From NCBI RefSeq assembly GCF_018332655.1, contig NZ_BOQL01000040.1, positions 1-61,246 of the forward strand: a DNA stretch of 61,246 bases. The letters are read 5' to 3'. The first letter of the stretch is position 1. Every line of letters begins with the position of its first letter. The notes beneath the pieces are model-generated. The model made no database searches and had not been told where the DNA came from. It worked only from the letters and a program-made list of their open reading frames with translations. Shown in pieces: positions 24,516 through 32,904 of the stretch. The DNA is from Actinoplanes auranticolor (lineage in GTDB: Bacteria; Actinomycetota; Actinomycetes; Mycobacteriales; Micromonosporaceae). A program made the position numbers and the translations under genes.

Positions 24516-25427
24516 TCAGGGCCGGACGGCCGGTGGGTCCTTGCGGAGCCGAGCGCTGATCTCGTCACCGAGGTCGGTGGTGAAAGGCCCGGACACAGGG
24601 GTACGGAGTTGCTCGGCGAGCACCGGACCGTAGAGGTCGGCAGCGGTCTCCACGAGATCACACACGGTCGCGGTGGCGGTCCGCGCCCGGAACACGCCGG
24701 CGCCGGCCACCACCACGCCGATGAGCGGCGCGGGCCACCAGACCACGCCGAGTGCGGCGTAGAGCAGAGCCCACCCGGTCAGCGTCGCCGCAGATGTGTA
24801 CGCCAGTTGAGCGGCGGCGATGTCCGTGCGCAGCTGTTCCGGCAGGACAGTCCACAGCCGGGGCCAGACGACGGTCAGATCGAGGCCGTACGCACGCCGG
24901 ACCCGTACTGTGGCAGCACGCCAGCGGTCGCCAATCCATGTTGGACGCTCCGGCACTTCCAGGCCGACGGCGTCGCGGCGGGCCAGCGCCTCGGCGATCC
25001 CGGGTCCGGTCACGACCTCCGACGCGGTACCCGCCGCCCCGATCGCCTCGGTGACCAGCGCCTCGACCCGGCGGGACTCGCGACCCCACCGGGCGCGCCG
25101 CCACTCGACGAGCCAGCGGGCCGGCCGGCGCCGGCCGGGCAGCAGCCAGCCGCGCCGCAGCGCCCAGCCGATGCTGGTCGCCAGGAGCCCGGCCGCCGCG
25201 CTGCCGACCAGCGTGCCGGCGACGATCGCGACCAGCAGGCCGGAGGGGTGCGGACCCTTCGTCCACCGGCTGATCCAGTCGACGACGGCTCCGGGGTGCA
25301 GCGCGTCGCGGTGGCCGAGGTGTACGGCCACGAGAGCCGTCGCCAGCCACAGGACACCGGGCAGTACGAGCAGGACCAGCCACCGCTCGGCGGCCTTCTT
25401 GCCCAGTGCCTCGAGGAACCCGGTCAC
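24516..25427 (-). CDS. Four-TM membrane protein, second gene of the CHAT-linked cassette
   Basis: A 303-residue protein. Hydrophobic segments lie at about 15-38 (WLVLLVLPGVLWLATALVAV), 62-88, 205-225 and 228-248, with a cytosolic domain of about 110 residues between the second and third. A charged C-terminal tail follows. No family is recognised. The GTG start overlaps the stop of the Cys-rich gene (GTGA at 25424-25427). It could form the membrane target or pore of a CHAT-controlled system. Confidence 0.75.
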   Translation of the reverse strand: MTGFLEALGKKAAERWLVLLVLPGVLWLATALVAVHLGHRDALHPGAVVDWISRWTKGPHPSGLLVAIVAGTLVGSAAAGLLATSIGWALRRGWLLPGRRRPARWLVEWRRARWGRESRRVEALVTEAIGAAGTASEVVTGPGIAEALARRDAVGLEVPERPTWIGDRWRAATVRVRRAYGLDLTVVWPRLWTVLPEQLRTDIAAAQLAYTSAATLTGWALLYAALGVVWWPAPLIGVVVAGAGVFRARTATATVCDLVETAADLYGPVLAEQLRTPVSGPFTTDLGDEISARLRKDPPAVRP

Positions 25428-25804
25428 TCGCTGACGACCCGTACCGGAGCCAGCGGGTCGCCGGTCAGCGCACAGGCGGGCGCCCGCCCGTCGCGGTCGG
25501 GTTCACCCCGGCCGCAGGGACGTGGGTGAGGGCACCGCCACCCGCGCACCGCCCGTGATCCGGCCGTACCTCCGGGCAGCGGCTCGAATCCTCGCGGTCC
25601 GGTGCTGATCCCGTCCAGGCCGGCGGTGGCGGCGGCCTCCTCCACGGCGTCCAGCAGCGCCACGATCGCATCGCCCGGCCGGCCGGCGCGGACCGCGGCC
25701 ACGAGTGCGTCCCACTGGGCGTCGGTCAGGCCCCCGTCGTCGAGCGCTTCCCGTACCCGCGGATCAAGGTCGAGGTTCGCGCACAGGGTGGCGACCCGGG
25801 TCAT
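25424..25804 (-). CDS. Small protein with a C-terminal Cys-rich motif, first gene of the cassette
   Basis: A 126-residue protein. The N-terminal half is helical and acidic (DPRVREALDDGGLTDAQWDA, then IVALLDAVEEAAA). A Gly/Pro-rich linker follows. The end has WRCPHPRPCGR and APACALTGDPL, a possible three-Cys metal site. A good AGGAGG precedes ATG 25804. It is divergent from the CHAT gene, with only 43 bases between starts. I do not know the family. The helical N-terminus plus small zinc-like end would suit an adaptor. Confidence 0.7.
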   Translation of the reverse strand: MTRVATLCANLDLDPRVREALDDGGLTDAQWDALVAAVRAGRPGDAIVALLDAVEEAAATAGLDGISTGPRGFEPLPGGTAGSRAVRGWRCPHPRPCGRGEPDRDGRAPACALTGDPLAPVRVVSE

Positions 25805-25847
25805 CGGCACGCGACCTCCTGGATGGACCGGCGGTGTATGAGCCTGA
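25805..25847. promoter_or_regulatory. 43-bp divergent promoter of the CHAT locus
   Basis: The CHAT gene (plus) and the three-gene cassette (minus) start within 43 bases of each other, so both must be initiated here. A weak -10-like TATGAG (25837-25842) precedes the CHAT GTG by five bases, allowing a leaderless CHAT transcript. Confidence 0.5.
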
Positions 25848-28800
25848 GTGACAATGCTCGATGTGGCCGTTCCCAAGGTACGCGTTCAGGTCGACAGTGG
25901 ATGCGTCGTCACGCTGGCGGTGGTCGCCGGCACGGTGATCCTGATCGATTCGGGCGGGCCCTGGTGGATTCCGCTCAGCTGCCTCGTCGTGATGGGGCTG
26001 CCCGGCCTCCTCGCCCTTCCCGTGGCCGGGGTACTGGTCTATCTCACCTGGCCGACGTGGTGGATGGTGCTTCCCGTGCTGGCGTTGCTCAGCGGGATCA
26101 GGAATCGGAGCCTGTGGCGACCGGTCACCGCGCGGAACCGGGGCCTGCAGGCGCTGGAGGTCTACGTCAGGACCGGACGGACCTGGCACCTGCTCCGGTC
26201 GGTCCGGTTCCTGGGCCGGGCGATGGCCGCGACGGATCCTGGCGATCCGGATCATGCCGTGTACGTCGGCAACTACGTGACCGCCCTGGTGGCGAGATAC
26301 GAGCAGGCGGGCGGAACCGAGTTGCTGGACCACGCCGAGCGGCTGATCCGGGAGGAGCTGGATTCCCTCCCGGACGGCCACCGGCACCGGAGTCTCTGCC
26401 TGAGCGGTCTCAGCACAGTGCTGCAGGTCCGGTACCGATCGACCGGGGACCTGGCCGTACTCCGGGAGAGCGTCCAGCTCTGCCGGGCGGCGATCAGCAC
26501 ACCGCACAGTGACGACGAGTCCGCCGCCCTCTCGACCAACCTGGGACTCGTCCTGCTGCAACTGCACCAGCAGGACGGGGATCCGGCGATCCTGACGGAG
26601 GCCGTGGCCGCGAGCCGCGACTCGGTGGCCGCCATGCAGCCCGGTTCCCCGTACGCGGCCGGCCTGCTGAGCAACCTCAATGCCACCCTGATGGTCTCGT
26701 ACGCCGCCAGTGGTGAGCTGGCCGTGCTGGAGGAAGCCGTCGAAACGGGCCGTCGGGTGGTCGCCACCACCCGGCACACCGGCGCGTGGTCCGACGGCCA
26801 CCTGGTCAATCTCGCGGGCACGCTGATCGCCCTGTTCCAGCGCACCCGGCGCCCCGCTCTGCTCGACGAGGCCGTCGAACTCACCCGGGAGGCCCTCGCC
26901 AAGGTGCCCCGTGGTCATCCGCAGCGGGTCACCTTCCTCAGCGCGCTCGGCCGGATGCTGTGGATGGCGGCCGAGCACGGGGACCGGCCGGCCCTCGCCG
27001 ACGAGGCGGTACGGACGCTGCGGGAAGCGGTCGGGGCCGGCAGCGGACACCCGACCGGCCGCGGCGACCGTCTGGACGACCTCTGCGCCGCCCTGGTGAC
27101 GTCGTTCACCGTGCACGGGCGCCCGGACGACCTGACCGCGGCAGTGGAGGCGGGGCGGGGTGCCCTCTCACTCACCCCGCCGGCCGAGCCCGGGCGCGGC
27201 CTCTCCCTGCTCCGCCTCGGTCTGGCCCTGGAGAAGCGGTACGACCACAGCGGTGACCCCGCCACCCTGGCCGAGTGCTGCCGTACCTATGCCGAGGCTG
27301 CGAACACGACCACCGCACCGGTGCATGTCCGTGGCCGGGGCGCGCTGAAGGCCGCCGAGGCGTACCTGCGTGCGGGGGACCCGGACGCCGCCCTGGCGAT
27401 GGCCGAGCGGGGGGTGGGTCAGCTCCCGAGGATCGCCCCGCGGCACCTGGGCTTCGACGACCGCGTCCACCACGCCGTCACCATGGCCGGGCTGGCCTCG
27501 ACGGCGGCGGAGGCCGCGATCCGGGCGGGCCGGCCGGACCGAGCCGTGGAACTGCTGGAGCAGGCCCGGGGCGTCACCCTGGGCGGGCTCCTCGACCGGC
27601 GCGGAGATCTGGCCGGGCTGCGCTCCCGCGCCCCACGCCTGGCCACGGAACTGGACGAACTGATCCGGGCGATCGAAGGTGCCGATACGGATGCGCCGGC
27701 CACAGTGGCGAGCGGCGCGACCCCGAGTCACGAACCACCGAGCGGCCAGGCGCTGGGCGAACTGCGTACCCGGCTGAACCGGAGCTGGGACGAGCTGATG
27801 ACGCGCATCCGGGCACAAGCCGGGCTGCACGATTTCCTCCTGCCACCGCCGATCGAGCGCCTCCGCGACCAGGCGCGGCACGGACCGGTCGTCTGCGTCG
27901 TCGCTCATCGCGACCACGGCAGCGCCCTGATCGTCACCAACAGCCCCGGCGAGCCGGTCGTCGTCGTGAATCTGCCACTGCTGAGCCTGGCAGCGGTCGA
28001 CGACCGGGTTGCGGCACTGCACCGCGCCCAGCGGTCGGCGACCGGGCCGGGCAGCGCTGCCGAACGCCGGCAGGCTCAGCAGGACGTGCTGCGCGTCCTC
28101 GAGTGGCTGTGGGAAGCCGCCGCCGACCCGATCCTCACGGCACTGGGCCGGACCGGTCCACCGGCCGAGGGCGAATCGTGGCCGAGGCTCTGGTGGTGCC
28201 CGGTTGGTCCGTGCACGCTCCTGCCGCTCCACGCCGCGGGCCGGCATGCCGGGGGCGGGGATGACACCGTACTGGATCGGGTTGTTTCCTCCTACACCAC
28301 CACGATCCGCGCGCTCACCCACGCGCGCCGGACCGGATCCCGCCCGTACCGGAAGGTCTCCGCCCTGGTGGTGTCCGTGCCCGAACCTCCCGGCGCCGCG
28401 CCGTTGCCCGGAGCGACCGCTGAAGCCGATCTGGTCGCCCGGCTGCTGCCAGGCACGACGATCCTGCGCTCACCCGACCACGGCGCTGTCACCGCCGCGC
28501 TACCGCGCCACGACATCACGCATTTCGCCTGCCACGGCATCGCCGACCTGCTCAGCCCGACCGAGAGCCGCCTGCTGCTGCGCGACCACCTCGAACGCCC
28601 GCTGACGGTCACCGCCATCAGCGGGATGCACCTCGACCGTGGCGAGCTGGCCTACCTGTCGGCGTGCAGCGTCACCCACACCACGGCGGACCACGCCGAC
28701 GAGGCGGTGCACCTGACGGCCGCCTTCCAGCTCGCCGGTTACCTGGCGGTAGTCGGCACCCTGTGGCCGGTCAACGACCGCGCCGCCGCACTGATCGCCG

Positions 28801-28952
28801 AGGGTTTCTACACCCACCTCACGGCCCCGGGCCGCACCGGACCGGATCCCGCCGCTGCGGCGGCAGCCCTGCACCAGGCCGTGCACGCCCACCGCGCCCG
28901 CTACCCCGCTCTGCCGACCCAGTGGGCCGCCCACGTCCACCACGGCCTCTGA
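25848..28952 (+). CDS. Membrane-anchored TPR-CHAT caspase-like protease
   Basis: A 1,034-residue protein. Two or three hydrophobic segments lie within about residues 18-80 (LAVVAGTVILIDSG, LVVMGLPGLLALPVAGVLVY). TPR-like helical repeats fill about 100-590. A CHAT domain spans about 690-1034. The caspase-type dyad is complete: His896 in HFACHG and Cys940 in LSACS. CHAT proteins are cysteine peptidases fused to sensor repeats in bacterial conflict and cell-death systems. GTG 25848 or ATG 25854 may be the start. It is divergent from a three-gene cassette with a membrane protein and a Cys-rich small protein, which I infer to be functional partners. Confidence 0.9.
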   Translation: MTMLDVAVPKVRVQVDSGCVVTLAVVAGTVILIDSGGPWWIPLSCLVVMGLPGLLALPVAGVLVYLTWPTWWMVLPVLALLSGIRNRSLWRPVTARNRGLQALEVYVRTGRTWHLLRSVRFLGRAMAATDPGDPDHAVYVGNYVTALVARYEQAGGTELLDHAERLIREELDSLPDGHRHRSLCLSGLSTVLQVRYRSTGDLAVLRESVQLCRAAISTPHSDDESAALSTNLGLVLLQLHQQDGDPAILTEAVAASRDSVAAMQPGSPYAAGLLSNLNATLMVSYAASGELAVLEEAVETGRRVVATTRHTGAWSDGHLVNLAGTLIALFQRTRRPALLDEAVELTREALAKVPRGHPQRVTFLSALGRMLWMAAEHGDRPALADEAVRTLREAVGAGSGHPTGRGDRLDDLCAALVTSFTVHGRPDDLTAAVEAGRGALSLTPPAEPGRGLSLLRLGLALEKRYDHSGDPATLAECCRTYAEAANTTTAPVHVRGRGALKAAEAYLRAGDPDAALAMAERGVGQLPRIAPRHLGFDDRVHHAVTMAGLASTAAEAAIRAGRPDRAVELLEQARGVTLGGLLDRRGDLAGLRSRAPRLATELDELIRAIEGADTDAPATVASGATPSHEPPSGQALGELRTRLNRSWDELMTRIRAQAGLHDFLLPPPIERLRDQARHGPVVCVVAHRDHGSALIVTNSPGEPVVVVNLPLLSLAAVDDRVAALHRAQRSATGPGSAAERRQAQQDVLRVLEWLWEAAADPILTALGRTGPPAEGESWPRLWWCPVGPCTLLPLHAAGRHAGGGDDTVLDRVVSSYTTTIRALTHARRTGSRPYRKVSALVVSVPEPPGAAPLPGATAEADLVARLLPGTTILRSPDHGAVTAALPRHDITHFACHGIADLLSPTESRLLLRDHLERPLTVTAISGMHLDRGELAYLSACSVTHTTADHADEAVHLTAAFQLAGYLAVVGTLWPVNDRAAALIAEGFYTHLTAPGRTGPDPAAAAAALHQAVHAHRARYPALPTQWAAHVHHGL

Positions 28953-28972
28953 CGCGACACCCGGCCGGCCGC

Positions 28973-29776
28973 CTATCCGGTAGTTCTCTGGTCCCAGCCT
29001 TCTTGTGGGGTGGCGCAGGTGCCCCGGAAGACGTACTGCGAAGGCAACCTGCGCTGCTCGCTGGTCCAGTCGATGGGAGGTCGCCGCTGCTGCGGAGGTA
29101 GGTAGCCCAGGCGGTAGACGGCCATCAGCTCGAGGTCGTCCGGCACCTGCAGCAGGCGGACGATCTCGTCCCAGCGCCCGGGGACCTCCATCGGGAAGGA
29201 GACGAACTGGATGCCCATGCCGAGTTCCACGGTGGTGAGCCAGACGTTCTCCATCGCCGCGCCCATGCTGAACACGGAGTAGAAGGACGACAGTTCTCCG
29301 GGCCGGTACTCGGACCGGTCGAGCATCACGCCGAGCAGCAGGGGCGATCCGGCGACGAGTTTGCGGTTCTCCTCGCCCAGGCTCTGGGGCACCCGCATGG
29401 CGTTCATGAGCTTCTGCCCCCGGGCGGTGAAGACCTGACTGGTGAACGGGCGCAGCGGTGCAGGCAGGCGGTCGAACAGCATCCCGTCGCGGCGGCGTTC
29501 CATCTCCTCTTTGCTGAAGCGGAAGTACGGCTTGTAGCGCTCGAAGAAGGTGCCGTTGGACATCGCCTCGGTCATGCTCTCGCCGCTGATCTGCGCGATG
29601 GCTTCGATCGTCGGGCGTTCCTCCACGATCACGAACCGCCACGGCTGGCTGTTGAGCTGCGACGGCGCGCGGCCCGCGACCTCCATCAGGAGCCGCTGGT
29701 GCTCCTCGGAGACCGGATCGGGCAGGAACGCACCGTTGGTGGTCCGGCGACGGCGCACCACATCGAGAAACTCCAT
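28973..29776 (-). CDS. Nitroreductase-family flavoprotein
   Basis: A 267-residue nitroreductase-like FMN oxidoreductase. It opens with VVRRRRTTNGAFLPDPV, then has the FMN-binding segment GRAPSQLNSQPWRFVIVE and, later, MGAAMENVWLTTVELGMG and the final YRLGYLPPQQRRPP. The start is ATG 29776, behind GGAGGAG, overlapping the stop of the membrane-protein gene (ATGA). It is the last gene of a three-gene coupled operon with a methyltransferase, which suggests reduction of a small molecule made or modified by that operon. Confidence 0.9.
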   Translation of the reverse strand: MEFLDVVRRRRTTNGAFLPDPVSEEHQRLLMEVAGRAPSQLNSQPWRFVIVEERPTIEAIAQISGESMTEAMSNGTFFERYKPYFRFSKEEMERRRDGMLFDRLPAPLRPFTSQVFTARGQKLMNAMRVPQSLGEENRKLVAGSPLLLGVMLDRSEYRPGELSSFYSVFSMGAAMENVWLTTVELGMGIQFVSFPMEVPGRWDEIVRLLQVPDDLELMAVYRLGYLPPQQRRPPIDWTSEQRRLPSQYVFRGTCATPQEGWDQRTTG

Positions 29777-30129
29777 CAGCGACTCCTCCAGGCCAGAACG
29801 AGAGCGGTGGCGTACGCCGGCGCCGCGGACCCGGCAACGGCGGCATGCCGGCGAAGCTGTCCGCCGGCGTACGGAAGGACGATGAGCGGGCCGACCGCCG
29901 GCAGCAGGGCCAGACCGGCCGCTCGGCGCTCGATCGCGCTGGCAGCGAGCGCGACCGTGGTCAGCGATGAGGTCACGATGTACAGGGCATGGTGGACCCA
30001 GCGGATGCGCCTGTTGTCGACCGCACCCACGGCGACGGCCGCGCCGAAGGCGGCGTTGCTCGCGTAGCTCACGCCTGCCGCGGTGATCAGCGGCAGGGCC
30101 ATGCGTGCGCGCCTCCGACGGTCGCTCAC
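29776..30129 (-). CDS. Small membrane protein between methyltransferase and nitroreductase
   Basis: A 117-residue protein with about three or four short hydrophobic segments (ALPLITAAGVSYASNAAFGA, VTSSLTTVALAAS, LALLPAVGPLIVLPYAG, APAYATALVLA). GTG start overlaps the methyltransferase stop (GTGA at 30126-30129), and its own stop overlaps the nitroreductase start (ATGA). No family is recognised. It is fully embedded in the operon. Confidence 0.75.
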   Translation of the reverse strand: MSDRRRRARMALPLITAAGVSYASNAAFGAAVAVGAVDNRRIRWVHHALYIVTSSLTTVALAASAIERRAAGLALLPAVGPLIVLPYAGGQLRRHAAVAGSAAPAYATALVLAWRSR

Positions 30130-30836
30130 CGGTGTGCTCCCTCGTGGGTGAGCAGGAGACGCTGCGGGAACATCGACCTGACCTGCCACCCCGGCGGCAC
30201 GACCGCCTGCAGCTCCGGACGTCGGTAACTGCGGCGGATCGAGAGCAACCCGTCCTGATGGATGAAAGACCGGCGGGCGAACGGCAGTGTGGCGACGGCG
30301 TAGAGGCCATAGCCCCCGCGCGCCCGCGCCAGGTCGTTGTGGACGACCAGCCGGCGCGCCAGTGCCTGACTGTCCGTCAGCAGGGCGGCCAGCCCCGCCG
30401 GGTCCAGGTGGTGCAGGAGGTGGTTGGAGATCACCAGGTCGTACCGTTCACCCCGGGCGACCAGGTCCGCACTCGACGCCTGCTCGAACCGAACTCCGGC
30501 CGGCGGCAGCCCGCGTACATGACGAAGGGCACGCTCGTCCGGGTCGATGGCTGTCGTACGGAGAACCAGCCGGTCCCGAGCAGCCCATCCGGCGAGGGCG
30601 CGAGGGATGTCCCCGCCACCGAAGCCTATGTCCAGCAGCGTCGTCGGTCGCTCGGCATCCAGGCGCGGCCGGATCCACTGCCGGTAGATGCGCCGCCAGC
30701 CCGAAACGAGCCGGTTGATGGTGCTGAACTGCTGGTAGGTCCGTTCCAGCCGGTCGGGGTCGCAGCCCGGGGCATCCATGAACTCCTGTGATTCGGTGTC
30801 TCGCCGGGCGAGCGCTGCGCGGGGCATAGCCACCAT
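30126..30836 (-). CDS. Class I SAM-dependent methyltransferase
   Basis: A 236-residue methyltransferase. Motif I is LLDIGFGGGDIP, the acidic residue after strand 2 is in AIDPDERAL, and motif IV is YDLVISNHLLHHLDP. This type is common in actinobacterial operons for isoprenoid quinones or type III polyketide products, but no polyketide synthase is here. It heads an overlapping operon with a membrane protein and a nitroreductase. ATG 30836 or 30827 may be the start. Confidence 0.88.
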   Translation of the reverse strand: MVAMPRAALARRDTESQEFMDAPGCDPDRLERTYQQFSTINRLVSGWRRIYRQWIRPRLDAERPTTLLDIGFGGGDIPRALAGWAARDRLVLRTTAIDPDERALRHVRGLPPAGVRFEQASSADLVARGERYDLVISNHLLHHLDPAGLAALLTDSQALARRLVVHNDLARARGGYGLYAVATLPFARRSFIHQDGLLSIRRSYRRPELQAVVPPGWQVRSMFPQRLLLTHEGAHR

Positions 30837-30974
30837 CCGCCTCCTTCACCGCACGGTGATCAACCTTGGACGGCATACCCACCAGGACCATGCGCTAACG
30901 GAACGGACGGCGGCGGCCTCGAACCGGGCGAGGACCCGTGGACGGCCCTACGCCGCGCACTTCGCGAGGAAACG

Positions 30975-32015
30975 TCAGGCGAGGCGACGGGCCCGGCTAC
31001 GGGCCCGGATGAAGAACACATCTCCACGCTCGTGGCCATACCAGGACCACGGAATACTGGTCAGATACTTGCCGATCGACGCGAAGACCGGCGCGGCGTC
31101 CGCGTCGCGGCCGCTGCGGGCCAGCCCGTACGCCAGGAAGTTCACGTCATGGAGCCAGTCCGCGTGCCGGTTCGCCGGCTGGCGGAACCATCGGGCCAGC
31201 GCGTTGTCGAGGTCGGACTGCATGACCGGATCCTGGCGCCACCGCTCGCCGATCTCCGCGGCGGTACGGCGCGGCGACTCGCGTTCCTGCTCCCACAGGG
31301 CCCACTCGGCGGCGGCCCGCACCGGCAGCACATGCAACGGCGATCCCACGGGTGCTGCGGCGGCGACGGACCGGGCAAAGCTGAACATCTGCTCGTGAGA
31401 GCCGCTCCACTTGCGGCAGAGGTACGTCAGCATGAGCTGGTGTCCGTCCCGGTGCCAGGGGTCCCGCCGGGTCAGCTCACGCCACGTCTCCTCGACGTCT
31501 TCCCGTGACGCACTGCGGTCGATCATGAGATGCAGCCGGTTCACCCACGGCGTGGGGTCCTGCGGCGCCAGCTGCATCGCCCGGTCGTTCGCCTCTCCGG
31601 CCCGCTGCAGCAGGCGTCTGAATTCCGCCCACTGCTCCGGTCGGACGCCGCTGGCCCAGCCGCCGCCACGGACCTCCCAGGCTCTTTCCATCAGAGACCG
31701 GGCACGGACGAGCTGAGCATCCGGATCGGTGGGGCAGCGTGCTGCCCACCGATCGGTCCAGGCCGCCTCGGTGTCGACCCGGCCGGTCGACCGGTCGATC
31801 CGGGAACCCAGGCCACCGGCAGTCGACTCGGCCATCACGCGGACGTAGCGGGCCCGACGGTCGTAGTCGCTCCGGCTGCCGATCACGATCTGCCGGGCCG
31901 GCCCGTCGTCGGTGCCGTACCGCGCCTGCGTACACGCCTCGCGCAGGGCGGCGTCGTCCTGCGCAGGGTTCGTGTCGATCTGCCGGGTGAGCAGCCGCCA
32001 TACAGTCGTGATCAT
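30975..32015 (-). CDS. Hypothetical helical-repeat protein
   Basis: A 346-residue soluble protein, Trp- and Arg-rich, mostly helical. The middle has TPR-like spacing (AQLVRARSLMERAWEV, ANDRAMQLAPQDPTPWVN, EETWRELTRRDPWHRDGH). No catalytic motif is visible. Similar proteins in actinomycetes are annotated only as hypothetical. Single gene, convergent with nothing; the 138 bases between it and the methyltransferase start hold no visible element. Confidence 0.7.
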   Translation of the reverse strand: MITTVWRLLTRQIDTNPAQDDAALREACTQARYGTDDGPARQIVIGSRSDYDRRARYVRVMAESTAGGLGSRIDRSTGRVDTEAAWTDRWAARCPTDPDAQLVRARSLMERAWEVRGGGWASGVRPEQWAEFRRLLQRAGEANDRAMQLAPQDPTPWVNRLHLMIDRSASREDVEETWRELTRRDPWHRDGHQLMLTYLCRKWSGSHEQMFSFARSVAAAAPVGSPLHVLPVRAAAEWALWEQERESPRRTAAEIGERWRQDPVMQSDLDNALARWFRQPANRHADWLHDVNFLAYGLARSGRDADAAPVFASIGKYLTSIPWSWYGHERGDVFFIRARSRARRLA

Positions 32016-32049
32016 CGCCGACGAGGGTAGACCTTCGCATCGGCTCCGG

Positions 32050-32802
32050 TCAGGCCGAGGTCTGACCCGGATTCTTGGCCAGCCACATCTCCAGGCCGTC
32101 GAGCAACCGCTCCAAACCGAACGCGTACGACTCCTCGAGCACTTGATCCGGGTCCTGACGCAGCGGCCCGGTCTCCTTGCGCCACTTGTCGTAGTGGGGG
32201 TTCTGGGGGCCGAGCCGCTCGAGGTAGGGCTCCACGTCCTCCGCGACCTCTTTCCACGTCTTTCCCGTACGTTTCAGCGCCGACCTGATCGCCGCCTCGG
32301 AGGTCGCCGAGCCGATAGCGTGCGAGTTCAGCACGGCGGTCGCATGCGACAACGCCATGCCGCTGAAGCCCGCCCTGGTGAAGAGGGTGACGAGCCGTTC
32401 GCCCAGCCGCATCGCGTTCGGGCCGAGCGTCGGGTGCAGGCCTAGCAGGCCGATCACCCACGGGTGCCGCAGCAGCGCCGACCGCATGCCGTTCGCGCAG
32501 ATCGACGCGCCCATCCGCCAGCTCGTGTCGCCGGGCAGCGGCACGTACACCTCACCCAGCACCTCGTCGACCGCCAGCTCGAGCAGCTCGTCCTTGTTCG
32601 CCACGTGCCAGTAGAGCGACGTCGCGCCCGCACCGAGCTTGGTGCCGAGCCGGCGCATGCTGAGCCCGGCCGGGCCTTCGGCGTCGAGCAGCTCGATCGC
32701 CGCGCGGACGATCTGCTCACGGCTCAGGCTGGGCTGGCCGGTTTGCGCGCGCGGCGGCCGCAACCAGACGGAACCGGTGAACGAGTCGGACTGCGACGGC
32801 AT
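32050..32802 (-). CDS. TetR-family repressor of the MFS gene
   Basis: A 250-residue TetR regulator of the TetR_C subclass. HTH residues are in SREQIVRAAIELLDAEGPAG, then LGAGATSLYWHVANKDELLE. The C-terminal ligand domain is long and helical (TLGPNAMRLGERLVTLFTRA). ATG 32802 is preceded by AAGGGAT. It is divergent from an MFS exporter and should repress it through the repeat at 32861-32891. Confidence 0.92.
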   Translation of the reverse strand: MPSQSDSFTGSVWLRPPRAQTGQPSLSREQIVRAAIELLDAEGPAGLSMRRLGTKLGAGATSLYWHVANKDELLELAVDEVLGEVYVPLPGDTSWRMGASICANGMRSALLRHPWVIGLLGLHPTLGPNAMRLGERLVTLFTRAGFSGMALSHATAVLNSHAIGSATSEAAIRSALKRTGKTWKEVAEDVEPYLERLGPQNPHYDKWRKETGPLRQDPDQVLEESYAFGLERLLDGLEMWLAKNPGQTSA

Positions 32803-32860
32803 GCAGGATCCCTTCGACCTGCCCATTCTAAATGCCCTCGCACAGCGTTCGAGTCTACTG

Positions 32861-32891
32861 GTACGGTGTTCGAGCTTATCGCACACTGTAC
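32861..32891. promoter_or_regulatory. TetR operator candidate for the MFS exporter
   Basis: GTACGGTGT (32861-32869) and ACACTGTAC (32883-32891) form a 9-bp inverted repeat with one mismatch and a 13-base spacer. It lies 13 bases before the MFS ATG and in the divergent promoter region with tetR. Confidence 0.6.
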
Positions 32892-32904
32892 GAGAGGGGC
32901 CGAC

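Noticed and set aside
28973..30836. Methyltransferase operon as a natural-product gene cluster
   Set aside because: No polyketide, peptide or terpene synthase is in the window, so a cluster cannot be claimed.
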